Source of the DNA: Paenibacillus taichungensis
Lineage (GTDB): Bacteria; Bacillota; Bacilli; Paenibacillales; Paenibacillaceae
Assembly (NCBI RefSeq): GCF_013359905.1
Contig: NZ_JABMCC010000100.1
Span: 62,001 to 126,000 of the forward strand
Reading direction: 5' to 3'
DNA: 64,000 bases
A program made the position numbers and the translations under genes. This document shows, piece by piece, positions 16,827 through 24,401 of this stretch; the first letter of the stretch is position 1, and each line of letters begins with the position of its first letter. The notes under the pieces were generated by a model. The model was not told where the DNA came from and did not search any database. It was given only the letters and a program-made list of their open reading frames with translations.

Positions 16827-16879
16827 CAATCGAGGGGTGTTTTTGCAGGAATATTGAACAACCGAGGGGTATTTTTGCA
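16827..16879 (+). repeat. Iteron-like direct repeats after the initiator-like gene
   Basis: Two copies of CAAYCGAGGGGTRTTTTTGCA at 16827-16847 and 16859-16879, 32 bases apart (three helical turns). They differ at two positions. Position and spacing suggest a protein-binding or origin element. Confidence 0.6.
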
Positions 16880-17644
16880 AACTTTAAAGTGGTCTCAGCC
16901 TTAGAGCCATAAGGGTTTCAGGGATTTTCCGAAAGTAGTATCTCTCTTATCTTAGAAGATATATATAATTATTAAAGTTATAACCCTAGGCAAAGGTGTT
17001 AGGTTGTTTGTTACCAAAAAAATCCTTTTACCGCGAAGCGAAGCAAGCAATCGTCAATCTTATTCAAAATGTCCCTGTTGACGATTCAAATTATAGGCAT
17101 TAGCAAAGAATATATTTGCCGCCTGAACTGGAATGAATTATATGCCGCATGTGTAAAATCAAATTTACATTGGCAGAGGAATAGACAATAAGACGTATTA
17201 ATATCAAAACAATACTCTACTTGCCAATGGAAGATATATCTTATGCAAGTCGTCGTCTAATCTAAGCGCTCACGTAATCACTCCTATGGGTGACGGGCGC
17301 TAAGATTCAGATAGAAGGATGTTATGAGCTTGTCAAAATATTGCCAACCAAAATGTTGCTTAGCAGTATATTGCTTAGCAGAATGTTGTCGTTGGAACCG
17401 ATGGATACATAATCATGACTTATACTTCATCCAAATAAAGTGCGCTTGGTAAACCGGAGTTTTTGTGTGTGACCCTGCGTAGCCCTAACTTCCTCGTTCT
17501 GATTCCGTTCCGGCGAATATCCCCCTCCCCCACTTCAGATAAGGTATATTATCAGAATAAAATCATACTTCTTTCTCACTATCGTAAAAATAGCAAAATC
17601 ATATCCTATCTATGAGGGGATTTAGAGGATTCGGTTGAAATTAC
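16880..17644. other. Repeat-rich non-coding region of the element (candidate origin/transfer region)
   Basis: No convincing gene. It contains an inverted repeat AATCGTCAA/TTGACGATT (17049-17057 and 17078-17086), a larger imperfect hairpin at 17259-17307 with AATCT/AGATT at the ends, GCGC pairs and a TCAC/GTGA inner stem, and two direct copies of TTGCTTAGCAG (17356-17366 and 17371-17381). Such a concentration is typical of replication or transfer origins, but no known nic site was recognised. Confidence 0.45.
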
Positions 17645-17684
17645 AAATAAAATAATTTAATCCCCATAAAAGCATTTATGGGGA
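17645..17684 (-). terminator. Terminator of the three-gene cargo operon
   Basis: TCCCCATAAA (17661-17670) and TTTATGGGGA (17675-17684) form a perfect 10-bp hairpin with a four-base loop. On the minus strand it is followed by an A/T-rich tail with several T runs. It lies about 50 bases after the last cargo gene. Confidence 0.65.
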
Positions 17685-17732
17685 GAATTATTCTTAGATA
17701 TTCTATTTAGATATATATTTGCTACAAACTAG

Positions 17733-18320
17733 CTACCATAAATCTTTTGGAGATTTATAATTATTGGAAAGAATAGTTTGATAATTTTCAATCACTAGTA
17801 GCATTGATTCTAAGTCAGCAATTATATTTTCAAGAATAGGTTTCTGAACATTTTGTTCATCTTCTGCTAATTTTAACAGAGATAATTTGTTAAATAATGA
17901 CAGAAACTGTTTAATTTTATCTTCCTCCAAAAGAAGTATGTTTTCGTTTCTTAATCTTTCAATAGCGTTAAAACTTAAGTGTTTTTTTAATTCTAAGTAC
18001 TTAACATTACGCTCAAGACATTTATTTAATAGTTTTATTATATATTCTATTTCATACTTGGCTAGCAAACATTGAGCTAGATTTTGTTTTATATTTTTTA
18101 ATTCCTCACTTTGTTTGTTTGCCTTAATTTGTATATAACTTGCATAAAAAGCGATATAACCTCCAATTATTGAAGTACCTAGGGCAGTGAATATTGATAA
18201 TATAGAATTTAATTTATTAAAATCCTTATCCCCAGATAATAAGGTATAGGCACAAAAAGAAATACCGACAGAGAGAGTTAATATAATAAAAGCACTTGAA
18301 TTGATTCTGTTCCTAAACAT
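17733..18320 (-). CDS. Unrecognised membrane protein with two TM helices and a long helical tail (cargo gene 3)
   Basis: A 195-residue protein with two membrane segments near residues 10-30 and 38-62, followed by about 130 residues of predicted helix rich in Lys, Leu and Glu. No signal peptidase site is apparent, so it is probably an inner-membrane protein with a cytoplasmic tail. It starts eight bases inside the end of the upstream gene, so translation is coupled. No family was recognised. A two-helix membrane protein ending a three-gene cargo operon recalls membrane effectors of phage-defence systems; that is inference only. Confidence 0.7.
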   Translation of the reverse strand: MFRNRINSSAFIILTLSVGISFCAYTLLSGDKDFNKLNSILSIFTALGTSIIGGYIAFYASYIQIKANKQSEELKNIKQNLAQCLLAKYEIEYIIKLLNKCLERNVKYLELKKHLSFNAIERLRNENILLLEEDKIKQFLSLFNKLSLLKLAEDEQNVQKPILENIIADLESMLLVIENYQTILSNNYKSPKDLW

Positions 18321-18831
18321 CTTGTATTAAGTCCCCCCACAGACCACTTTCAATTAAGCCTGCAACATCAGCGGTCAGTGGGGGAACCGTAGAGGGGATA
18401 TTATAAATGTCTGAAATCTTAGCTTGAATTACTGGTCTTTCCAACAATTCAAAGTAAATTTCAATCCTCTCTGGATGACGTAGTGGATAGAAGCCATCGC
18501 AATCATCATTACAGTAAACATATTCTCGTGGAAGTTCCTCTAAAGAATAGAAGGTCTGATAAGGTTGATGACAATTTGGACAACTTACAATGTATCTTAC
18601 TTTAAGTAATGGAGTTGCTTCATACTTTTTGAATATTTTTTCATTACTACAAATTGAAAATAAATTTAATGCTATCTTTTCGTTAATAGAAACATGATAA
18701 CTAAAGTCTAAAGGATTTAAATAATCAGTTGACATCTGAGGTTTTAGAGCAAGCCATTCGTCTAATTTTTCAACGGCTGAAAAAATCACCTCAGTCTCCT
18801 TGCGCAAGTGTTCTAATTTTGGAAAGTACAT
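18313..18831 (-). CDS. Unrecognised protein with zinc-ribbon-like cysteines (cargo gene 2)
   Basis: A 172-residue soluble protein. CPNCHQPYQTF near residue 84 and YCNDDCDGFYP near residue 108 supply two C-x2/3-C pairs, enough for one zinc ribbon in the centre. The ends look helical (N) and mixed (C). It overlaps both neighbours: its start lies within the end of cargo gene 1 and its stop overlaps the start of cargo gene 3. ATG 18831 is chosen because AAGGA lies about ten bases upstream; ATG 18843 touches that site. No family was recognised. Confidence 0.7.
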   Translation of the reverse strand: MYFPKLEHLRKETEVIFSAVEKLDEWLALKPQMSTDYLNPLDFSYHVSINEKIALNLFSICSNEKIFKKYEATPLLKVRYIVSCPNCHQPYQTFYSLEELPREYVYCNDDCDGFYPLRHPERIEIYFELLERPVIQAKISDIYNIPSTVPPLTADVAGLIESGLWGDLIQDV

Positions 18832-19981
18832 GGTCAAGTTCATCCTTATTTAAGATATAGTTAAAGAAATGAATTTCATAATATTCTTGTGTGCATTCAA
18901 TTCTAGTATCAATAATCCGTTTTCCCTCTCCGAACCAATTAATCCATATTTTATCAAAAGTTCTTACCTTATCTATGGTATCCTTTGTATCATAATATAA
19001 CTCTGATAATTCAATTGCCCTGCCATTTTCTTTTGTTGAGGATTTAATTTTCCCTCCTGAGTTATCTGAAAAAACAAAACTTGAAACCCAACCTAGCTTT
19101 CCTTCCTCTTTCTTCTTTAATTCTTCAAAATTACTTTGAATTAGAGCACGTTCTAAAAGCCGAGTTAGTCTAAATTCTAAATCAAATTCTTCTTGTTTAA
19201 TATCAGGCAGCTTGCTCGATAATGTTTTAGATATTGTTACGACATCATCTTTAATTGCTTCTACTTGCTTTCTCCACTTCTTTTCAGCTCTTTCAGTAAG
19301 TTTGATACCAATGTTGTACATACTTCTCTTGAAATGTACAGACTTAATTAAATCCAATCCGATAAATATTTTTTTTATTACATCTTCAAGAATATAAAAA
19401 TATGCATTCTGGTTGACTTTTATAAGCTTGGAGCCTTCTTGGTCAACAATTCCACCGCGTGGTCTTATTCTAACTGTAAATGTACTCTCCTCGAAGTTAA
19501 TAGTAACAAAGGCAAAATCAGTCTCTCTTCTAATTACTCCATCATAGTTACAGGAAATAGTTCTAGCAAAGGTTAGAGTGAGTTGGTCCTCATCAAGTTT
19601 CAACTCACAGATTTGTAATCCTGTTGGATAATGAACATCTGCAATGAAATTACTCTCCGGTAATGAGTACCCCTTAGTTTTTATTAACCGCTGTACTTCC
19701 TCATAAGTTAATGATTTCATATAAGCAATTGAGTTCTTCTCAATGTCTTTTACAAACAATAATCGATGGTGTCCATATCTTATTTCAGAATCAATAAACT
19801 GCCCTAGTTGCTCTTTACTAAGCGTTCCTTCATTTACAGCTTCGTTAATGGTATCAACCATTGCGGTTTTAGCTCCATAAGCCTTGAGCTCTAATTCTTT
19901 CAAGAATCTGCTAAAAGCAGGATTAGATATATTTCGCACATGCTCTTCGTGGAGAAAGTACATACTTTCAACTTCTAACAT
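18791..19981 (-). CDS. Unrecognised 396-residue protein (cargo gene 1)
   Basis: The first and longest gene of the cargo operon. Residues 1-110 look helical with IRYGHHRLLF and LTYEEVQRLIKTKGY segments. Residues 115-190 look like a beta sandwich (alternating stretches such as LTLTFARTISCNY and STFTVRIRPRGGI). The remainder is helical with a charged 'ERAEKKWRKQVEAIKDD' region and a mixed C-terminal domain. No Walker, nuclease, protease or TIR motif is seen. ATG 19981 has AGGGGTG six bases upstream and an extended -10 promoter lies 40 bases further up. Function unknown; a sensor role in a defence module is speculation. Confidence 0.7.
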   Translation of the reverse strand: MLEVESMYFLHEEHVRNISNPAFSRFLKELELKAYGAKTAMVDTINEAVNEGTLSKEQLGQFIDSEIRYGHHRLLFVKDIEKNSIAYMKSLTYEEVQRLIKTKGYSLPESNFIADVHYPTGLQICELKLDEDQLTLTFARTISCNYDGVIRRETDFAFVTINFEESTFTVRIRPRGGIVDQEGSKLIKVNQNAYFYILEDVIKKIFIGLDLIKSVHFKRSMYNIGIKLTERAEKKWRKQVEAIKDDVVTISKTLSSKLPDIKQEEFDLEFRLTRLLERALIQSNFEELKKKEEGKLGWVSSFVFSDNSGGKIKSSTKENGRAIELSELYYDTKDTIDKVRTFDKIWINWFGEGKRIIDTRIECTQEYYEIHFFNYILNKDELDHVLSKIRTLAQGD

Positions 19982-20431
19982 AATTTTCACCCCTATGTAA
20001 TAACAAACTTTAGTTTATGTAGTTCGATTGTACCAGAATTTAACCGGAATTTTTATCCTTTTCTATAAAACAAATCTGTTTAATACTTGTTACTATATAG
20101 CAAGTGATTACAATTTCGAAAAGAGGGATATCTATCCGTAGTCAGAGAGATTTACTCTGATGAGGAGATGGAAACTTGTTATAAGTTAAAAAGTACATTA
20201 GCGTATTAGAAAGGGCCATGTCAGAGATATAAAAGCTTCACAGTTACATAATTTTAAGAGTTGTTTCTATACATTAAACTATTCTCTTGCTCATCATCTA
20301 CAAGTTGTATAAAATAAAATTAACGTTATACTCAGTTTAAAAAGAGGGCAGTTAACAATCTATATAACAATCCACAGTATTTAAAAATCAACTCATTGAT
20401 AGCTAAATTCCTTGGTATATCTCGGTCTTGG
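19982..20431. other. Right end of the element: operon promoter region, no gene
   Basis: A/T-rich DNA between cargo gene 1 and the right repeat. It holds the operon promoter at 20027-20035 and a small GTCAGAG/CTCTGAT hairpin near 20140. No open frame with a ribosome site was found. Confidence 0.5.
20027..20035 (-). promoter_or_regulatory. Extended -10 promoter of the cargo operon
   Basis: On the minus strand the sequence reads TGGTACAAT, an extended -10 element (TGn plus TACAAT). There is no good -35. It lies about 45 bases before the start codon at 19981. Confidence 0.4.
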
Positions 20432-20562
20432 AATTGATTTTGAAGAATCCGGCATGTCCGGTGGTTTCACCATTCACAACCCGAACGCAGTGGCAACATG
20501 CGGCTGTGGATCATCTTTCCGTACGAGGGAAGAAGCAGGCGTACCGGATAAAGATTGTTAAT
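20432..20562 (+). repeat. Right attachment-site repeat (attR)
   Basis: Second copy of the hesB 3' repeat, offset 7,086 bases from the left copy with five mismatches. It is followed directly by a strong terminator at 20576, so this is the original chromosomal end of hesB. Confidence 0.9.
20433..20561 (+). pseudogene. Displaced native 3' end of hesB
   Basis: Forty-three codons including the stop, in frame, encoding the same C terminus (ending GVPDKDC) as the intact hesB gene. It has no start or ribosome site and is a remnant created by element insertion. Precise excision through the repeats would rejoin it to the gene. Confidence 0.85.
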
Positions 20563-20575
20563 AGTTGCGAATCGC

Positions 20576-20638
20576 GACCTCTATAGCGGATTAGTCTTGT
20601 GCTAATCCTGTTATGGAGGTCTTTTTTTGCGTGGTGGT
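20576..20638 (+). terminator. Original hesB terminator
   Basis: GACCTCTATAGCGGATTAG pairs with CTAATCCTGTTATGGAGGTC with a few mismatches and is followed by seven T. It is now separated from the active hesB by the element. Confidence 0.85.
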
Positions 20639-20703
20639 TTGGTATGTACTTTGGTTGTTCATATTAAGTGGGAACCTGGACGCTTTTTTATAGAAAGGTT
20701 AAG

Positions 20704-20734
20704 TTGACAAGTTATGTTGTAACTAATATAGTTA
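20704..20734 (+). promoter_or_regulatory. Promoter with overlapping palindromic operator
   Basis: Perfect TTGACA (20704-20709), 17-base spacer, TATAGT (20727-20732). A palindrome TGTAAC-N7-GTTACA at 20716-20734 covers the -10, as expected for a repressor site. Confidence 0.7.
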
Positions 20735-20775
20735 CATTATGAAATTTAACAGAGCCTAATTACAAAGGAGAGATT

Positions 20776-21420
20776 ATGATGAAGATTGGAATTATTGGCG
20801 CGACAGGCAAAGCAGGGAATTTGATTTTGAAAGAAGCATTGGATAGAGGGCATGAAGTGACAGCGATCGTTCGTAGTGCATCTAAGGTAGAAGATAAAAG
20901 TCTGAATGTACTTGAAAAAGATGTATTCGACCTCACGGAAGAGGATGCCAAATCATTCGACGTGATCGTCAATGCATTTGGTGCACCAGCCGGTAAAGAG
21001 AATCTGCATGTGGAAGCAGGACAAGCCCTGATTAATATTCTGAAAGAGGCGCCGAATACTCGTCTGATCGTTGTTGGTGGTGCAGGCAGTCTGTTCACAG
21101 ATGAAACCCAAACCTTGCGGGTAGTAGACTCCCCTGGGTTCCCTGATGCATACAAAGCAACAGCAACCAACCAGGGTAAAAACTTGCAGGATCTGCAAGC
21201 TTCCTCAGGTATCCAATGGACGTTCCTGAGCCCGGCTGGATTCTTTAATCCAGAGGGTGTACGCACAGGTAAGTACCAGTCCGGTAAAGACCAGATTTTG
21301 GTGAACAGTGAAGGCAACAGCTACATTAGCTATGCTGACTATGCCATCGCTTTGGTCGATGAGATCGAAAACCCGCAGCATAAGAACGAACGCTTTACGG
21401 TTGTAGGCGAAGCGAAGTAA
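20776..21420 (+). CDS. NAD(P)H-binding protein, YwnB/NADH-flavin-reductase-like
   Basis: A 214-residue Rossmann-fold protein of the atypical SDR type. The dinucleotide motif GIIGATGKAG is at residue 5, followed by the HEVTAIVRSASK segment typical of COG2910 proteins. RLIVVGGAGSLF and the WTFLSPAGFF segment also fit. The role is probably redox or stress-linked, but the substrate is unknown. ATG 20776 and ATG 20779 are both possible after AAAGGAGAG; the second has the better spacing. A strong promoter with a palindrome on its -10 suggests repression by an HxlR- or MarR-type regulator encoded elsewhere. Confidence 0.85.
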   Translation: MMKIGIIGATGKAGNLILKEALDRGHEVTAIVRSASKVEDKSLNVLEKDVFDLTEEDAKSFDVIVNAFGAPAGKENLHVEAGQALINILKEAPNTRLIVVGGAGSLFTDETQTLRVVDSPGFPDAYKATATNQGKNLQDLQASSGIQWTFLSPAGFFNPEGVRTGKYQSGKDQILVNSEGNSYISYADYAIALVDEIENPQHKNERFTVVGEAK

Positions 21421-21441
21421 TTGAATTGAACTTGAAGATGA

Positions 21442-21486
21442 AAAATGGACGCCAATCATTATACTGATTAGCGTCCAATTTTTTTC
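21442..21486 (+). terminator. Bidirectional terminator
   Basis: TGGACGCCAATCA pairs with TGATTAGCGTCCA (one G-U). A T-run follows on the plus strand and an A-run precedes it, so it can serve both the NAD(P)H-binding gene and the convergent gene. Confidence 0.8.
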
Positions 21487-21517
21487 GTATGAAGTTGAAG
21501 CTCTAATATCCTCGATG

Positions 21518-22027
21518 CTAGTGAAATGTAACGTCATCTGTATTTGGATTTTCTATCAATTCTACGGACTCTGCCGACTCCATACTTTCAACACCATCTA
21601 CAACCTCAACGAGTCCTACAGCCAATGTAGTGACTGCCGCAGCGGCAATTAGATTCTTGGCCCCGAGCTTTACTCTCTCCATGTCCTCGTCTTTCATGCC
21701 GACAACCACATCTTTGCCGCCGTTATACACATACTGAGCTGATACCACTACGCCTTTAGCTGTATTAGAAACAGCACCTCCAATATCGGCAAGTCCCGCA
21801 TCTAACGTTGTATTGTCTTTTCTGATCACACCACTCGCCATATCATATGTACCGCTGGCAAGTTGTCCTACCGTTTTCCCTGTATTAATCGTAGCTTTTT
21901 CTACGCCATTACCAATTTCTTTAATGAATGGACTTCCTGTAAGTTCTCCAGCCACTCGGACGGTGCCGCCCAGTACTTTTCCGGTAACTTCTCCAGCAAA
22001 CTGACCCAGTTCTTTTAAAAATCCCAT
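21518..22027 (-). CDS. Hypothetical Gly/Val/Ala-rich protein
   Basis: A 169-residue protein with many Gly, Val, Ala and Thr residues and repeating stretches such as FAGEVTGKVLGGTVRVAGELTG. A moderately hydrophobic segment (LIAAAAVTTLAVGLVEVV) near residues 126-143 is followed by an acidic, Ser/Glu-rich tail. There is no signal peptide. ATG 22027 has AAAGGTGGGG upstream. Similar Gly/Val-rich low-complexity proteins occur in Paenibacillus without a known role; I do not recognise a domain. Confidence 0.65.
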   Translation of the reverse strand: MGFLKELGQFAGEVTGKVLGGTVRVAGELTGSPFIKEIGNGVEKATINTGKTVGQLASGTYDMASGVIRKDNTTLDAGLADIGGAVSNTAKGVVVSAQYVYNGGKDVVVGMKDEDMERVKLGAKNLIAAAAVTTLAVGLVEVVDGVESMESAESVELIENPNTDDVTFH

Positions 22028-22064
22028 ATATATTCCCCACCTTTGAAATAAGGTTGCACATGTG

Positions 22065-22093
22065 TTGTCTGAATCTTTTATCTTTATTATATA
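22065..22093 (+). promoter_or_regulatory. Promoter of a candidate small RNA
   Basis: TTGTCT (22065-22070), 17-base spacer, TATATA (22088-22093). It points into a 200-base region that ends in a terminator. Confidence 0.45.
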
Positions 22094-22099
22094 AGTATA

Positions 22100-22301
22100 T
22101 GAGCGATAAGACTATTTACGTTCAGATTCATCAAGCGTTCCTAATTAACATGAACCAATTCAACAAATTCGATCTAACCTATCTAACCCAACTAGCCGAA
22201 CCGAAGAAGCTAATCTACCTTCCTAGCTTAACGCAACTACCCAAACAACTAACTACAACCCCCAAAAAAGCGCTACTCCCTAACGGAAGTAGCGCCTTTT
22301 T
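22100..22301 (+). ncRNA. Candidate small RNA, G-poor and C/A-rich
   Basis: The region from the predicted start near 22100 to the terminator at 22270-22301 is strikingly poor in G and rich in A and C, with CCCAAC, CTACCC and AACCCCC stretches. The only ORF, from ATG 22099, would be leaderless and would run through the terminator, so coding is unlikely. Unpaired C-rich stretches are what Gram-positive small RNAs use to pair with ribosome sites. The same hairpin could also serve the minus strand. Confidence 0.35.
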
Positions 22302-22303
22302 CT
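22268..22303 (+). terminator. Hairpin terminator, possibly bidirectional
   Basis: GCGCTACT (22270-22277) pairs with AGTAGCGC (22288-22295), with T5 after it on the plus strand and A6 before it. On the minus strand it may end the galactanase transcript. Confidence 0.7.
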
Positions 22304-22358
22304 TTTATTACCCCAAATTCCTACTAAACACATTTTAGAAGTATCTCATAAGCAACTA

Positions 22359-22497
22359 GCGTAGTGGAGGGACGGAATCGATTCTGAAGAAGCGGTAGCG
22401 TTCGCCTTTATCCCCGGATTTTGTCCTATGAAATAGGACATTCAAAAAAATCCGGGGATAACAGCGATCAGAAGAACGATCCGTACCCGTAACGCCA
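22359..22497. repeat. Dispersed hairpin repeat, copy A
   Basis: Contains the family core: TATCCCCGGATTTT (22409-22422) and AAAATCCGGGGATA (22447-22460), followed by ACAGCGATC. The loop holds its own hairpin TGTCCTAT/ATAGGACA. Copies B (53565) and C (63250) share the core and flanks. Confidence 0.7.
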
Positions 22498-22529
22498 ACC
22501 TGCTGCTTACCACTCACTTATCCCCGTGT

Positions 22530-23579
22530 TTAGTCGATAAATCCTTCCAACATTACAGTCGGCAAGCCGTTAGACTGCCATGCACCTTTACTGTAGCCGC
22601 CGTTATAGCCCGGCGTTGCTTCAGGCTCCCAATAGAATACACCTTTACCTTTGCTGCTCGGCAGGTTGCGGAATTGCGTTTTCATCGCTGCGACGAAACT
22701 TTTACCAGCTGCCGGTTGGGTATTATCCATCCCGATTTCCGATACGATAATCTCCTTACCATACCGGTTGATCAGATCCTTGGCATTATTCACAGCATTG
22801 GTGACAGCCGTGTTCCAGCCGGAAGCGGAAGGATAGAGGGACATGGCAATCATGTCAAAGTTGGCACCGTTATCGATCAGACCACCGATATTCCATACAT
22901 AGAGGGCATTATCGTCCCCACCTGCGAGGTGAACAATTGTTTTGGTGTTGGTGCTGATGGATTTTACGGCATTATGGCCCGTGTTCACCAGCCACGCATA
23001 ATTTTTCATGTTGGTGGATGCTTTTCCATCCTCCCATAACATACCGTTGCTTGTTTCGTTACCAATTTGTACCCAGTCCGGGGTTACGCCTTTGCTCTGC
23101 ATGGCCGTCATGACTTCACGCGTGTGATTCCATACAGCATCCATCAGCTGTTGGAACGTGTAGTTTTTCCAAGCCGCAGGTTTCGTTTGCTGACCCGGAT
23201 CAGCCCAGGAATCACTGTAGTGTAGGGTCAGCATGACACTCATACCTGCATTTTTGGCACGCAGGGCCAGAGCAGCTGCACGATCTTTATTCATGTAACC
23301 GTTACCATAATCATTCGAAGGATTAACAAAGACACGAATACGAACGGAGTTGATCTGGTAATCATTTTTCAAAATATCAATAATATCACGCTGTACGCCG
23401 TTTTTGTCTTTCCATTTGTAACCTTGCGCTTCCATCCCAGGCACCCAACTGATGTCGGCTCCTTTGGCGAAGCTCGGTGCAGCACTGGCATGCTGGCCTG
23501 CCGGCAGCATAATGGAGGTGAATAACAAAACAAAGACCAGAGCGATGGATGTTTTGAAACCCCTTACATTTTTGAACAT
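22530..23579 (-). CDS. Arabinogalactan endo-beta-1,4-galactanase (GH53), secreted
   Basis: Secreted hydrolase of beta-1,4-galactan side chains of plant pectin. The 349-residue precursor has a signal peptide (LVFVLLFTSIMLPAG to about residue 33, ending ASAAP). GH53 features are the KGADISWVPGMEAQGY start of the mature enzyme, the acid/base Glu in QIGNETSNGMLW and the nucleophile Glu in IVSEIGMD. No carbohydrate-binding module is attached. ATG 23579 has GAGGAGG nine bases upstream; the in-frame start at 23633 is rejected because it would disturb the signal peptide. No galactan transporter is adjacent. Confidence 0.93.
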   Translation of the reverse strand: MFKNVRGFKTSIALVFVLLFTSIMLPAGQHASAAPSFAKGADISWVPGMEAQGYKWKDKNGVQRDIIDILKNDYQINSVRIRVFVNPSNDYGNGYMNKDRAAALALRAKNAGMSVMLTLHYSDSWADPGQQTKPAAWKNYTFQQLMDAVWNHTREVMTAMQSKGVTPDWVQIGNETSNGMLWEDGKASTNMKNYAWLVNTGHNAVKSISTNTKTIVHLAGGDDNALYVWNIGGLIDNGANFDMIAMSLYPSASGWNTAVTNAVNNAKDLINRYGKEIIVSEIGMDNTQPAAGKSFVAAMKTQFRNLPSSKGKGVFYWEPEATPGYNGGYSKGAWQSNGLPTVMLEGFID

Positions 23580-23700
23580 TACAATATGCCTCCTCGAATA
23601 TGGGTTGAGTTGCAACCTAATTATAGCGAGCATCGTTTACTCAGCTACAGGGTCTATTTCCAATATTTTGGTTGTTTTTTTAACCTCTCCCGAAAAAAGA

Positions 23701-23731
23701 CAAAACAAAAAGCCGTCCGAAGACGGCTTTT
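23701..23731 (-). terminator. Strong minus-strand terminator with TTCG tetraloop
   Basis: AAAAGCCGTC (23708-23717) and GACGGCTTTT (23722-23731) form a perfect 10-bp stem whose minus-strand loop lies at TTCG. The minus strand continues TTTTGTTTTG. It ends the transcription unit upstream of the galactanase. Confidence 0.85.
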
Positions 23732-23860
23732 CTACCCGTGGCGCTTTTTGAAACCTTGATCCGTATCCCGCGCCTCCACCAGAATCAGTTTATTTTGAGC
23801 TAGTGGATCGGGTAAGGGACACGTTCAACATGTGATTAGATATGTTGACGCACCTCCTTT
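23732..23860 (-). other. Orphan ribosome site and start-less short frame
   Basis: On the minus strand a perfect AAAGGAGGTG (23851-23860) is not followed by a good ORF. A start-less frame from 23824 to the stop at 23732 encodes a plausible 30-residue tail (LPDPLAQNKLILVEARDT...), immediately before a terminator. An ATG at 23831 opens a 13-codon frame in another register. It may be a decayed or frameshifted small gene, or a leader-peptide unit. Confidence 0.35.
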
Positions 23861-23926
23861 CCTTGTGCCAAGAGTATACAACACTCTTTTCCGGAAAGCT
23901 AGTCTTTTTTTCATATATACGCAAAA

Positions 23927-24154
23927 TTATTTTTCGGTTTGGAACATCGTGATATCCCGGTCATAATGACTCTTCGTACCGTTGTCGTTGCGAATTCTCA
24001 CACTGTCTTCGCTGATCTGTTCTACGATGCCACGGCCCACTTCACAATATACGCCAGCCGGATCTTCCTGCCATGCAGTTACCGTGCATTGGGAAAGTGC
24101 AGCCGTGAAAAACTCTATATTTTTTTGTAACGTTCTAGGTTTGTTCGATTTCAT
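23927..24154 (-). CDS. Hypothetical 75-residue protein
   Basis: A small soluble protein beginning MKSNKPRTLQKNIEFF. It ends with a beta-rich part (GVYCEVGRGIVEQISEDSVRI) that resembles a small SH3/Sm-like barrel, but no family was recognised. ATG 24154 has AAAGGAG upstream; the longer in-frame start at 24283 has none. It is divergent from ppk, about 250 bases away. Confidence 0.6.
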   Translation of the reverse strand: MKSNKPRTLQKNIEFFTAALSQCTVTAWQEDPAGVYCEVGRGIVEQISEDSVRIRNDNGTKSHYDRDITMFQTEK

Positions 24155-24401
24155 TATATACTCCTTTAACAAAAACAATTTTAGAATGTGGACAGCAACC
24201 GGACATTTTACACTGTAAATCACTTTACTCTGTCTCCTGCTCTTTGTAAAGGGATGGAAAAAGTTATCGTCATGAGGTATCATTTACATAAATTTTACAT
24301 AGCGTTTACACTACGCTGACGCTTGTAGCCAATCACGAATAGTACAATTAGTTCAGAACATCTAACCAAGAATAGATATGTAACAAATTCGGAGGCCATA
24401 C

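Larger units (their letters stand above)
13346..20562. mobile_element. Integrated element of about 7.1 kb in the 3' end of hesB
   Basis: The element is bounded by 131-bp direct repeats 7,086 bases apart, with a tyrosine integrase beside the left repeat. Its DNA is visibly richer in A+T than the flanks. Order: integrase, two or three very small ORFs, a 87-residue protein, an excisionase-like HTH gene, a replication-initiator-like gene, about 900 bases of repeat-rich non-coding DNA, then a three-gene operon on the other strand. No relaxase, capsid or conjugation gene is seen, so it resembles a small integrative or satellite element that may need a helper. The type is inferred. Confidence 0.88.

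Noticed and set aside
16827..17381. Short repeats considered as a CRISPR array
   Set aside because: Only two copies of each repeat, with unequal types and spacing and no cas genes.
13346..20562. Complete prophage or ICE
   Set aside because: No capsid, portal, terminase, relaxase or type IV secretion gene is visible, and the unit is only about 7 kb.
22099..22338. Possible small protein in the G-poor region
   Set aside because: The start would coincide with the predicted transcript start, there is no ribosome site, and the frame runs through the terminator; a non-coding RNA is more likely.
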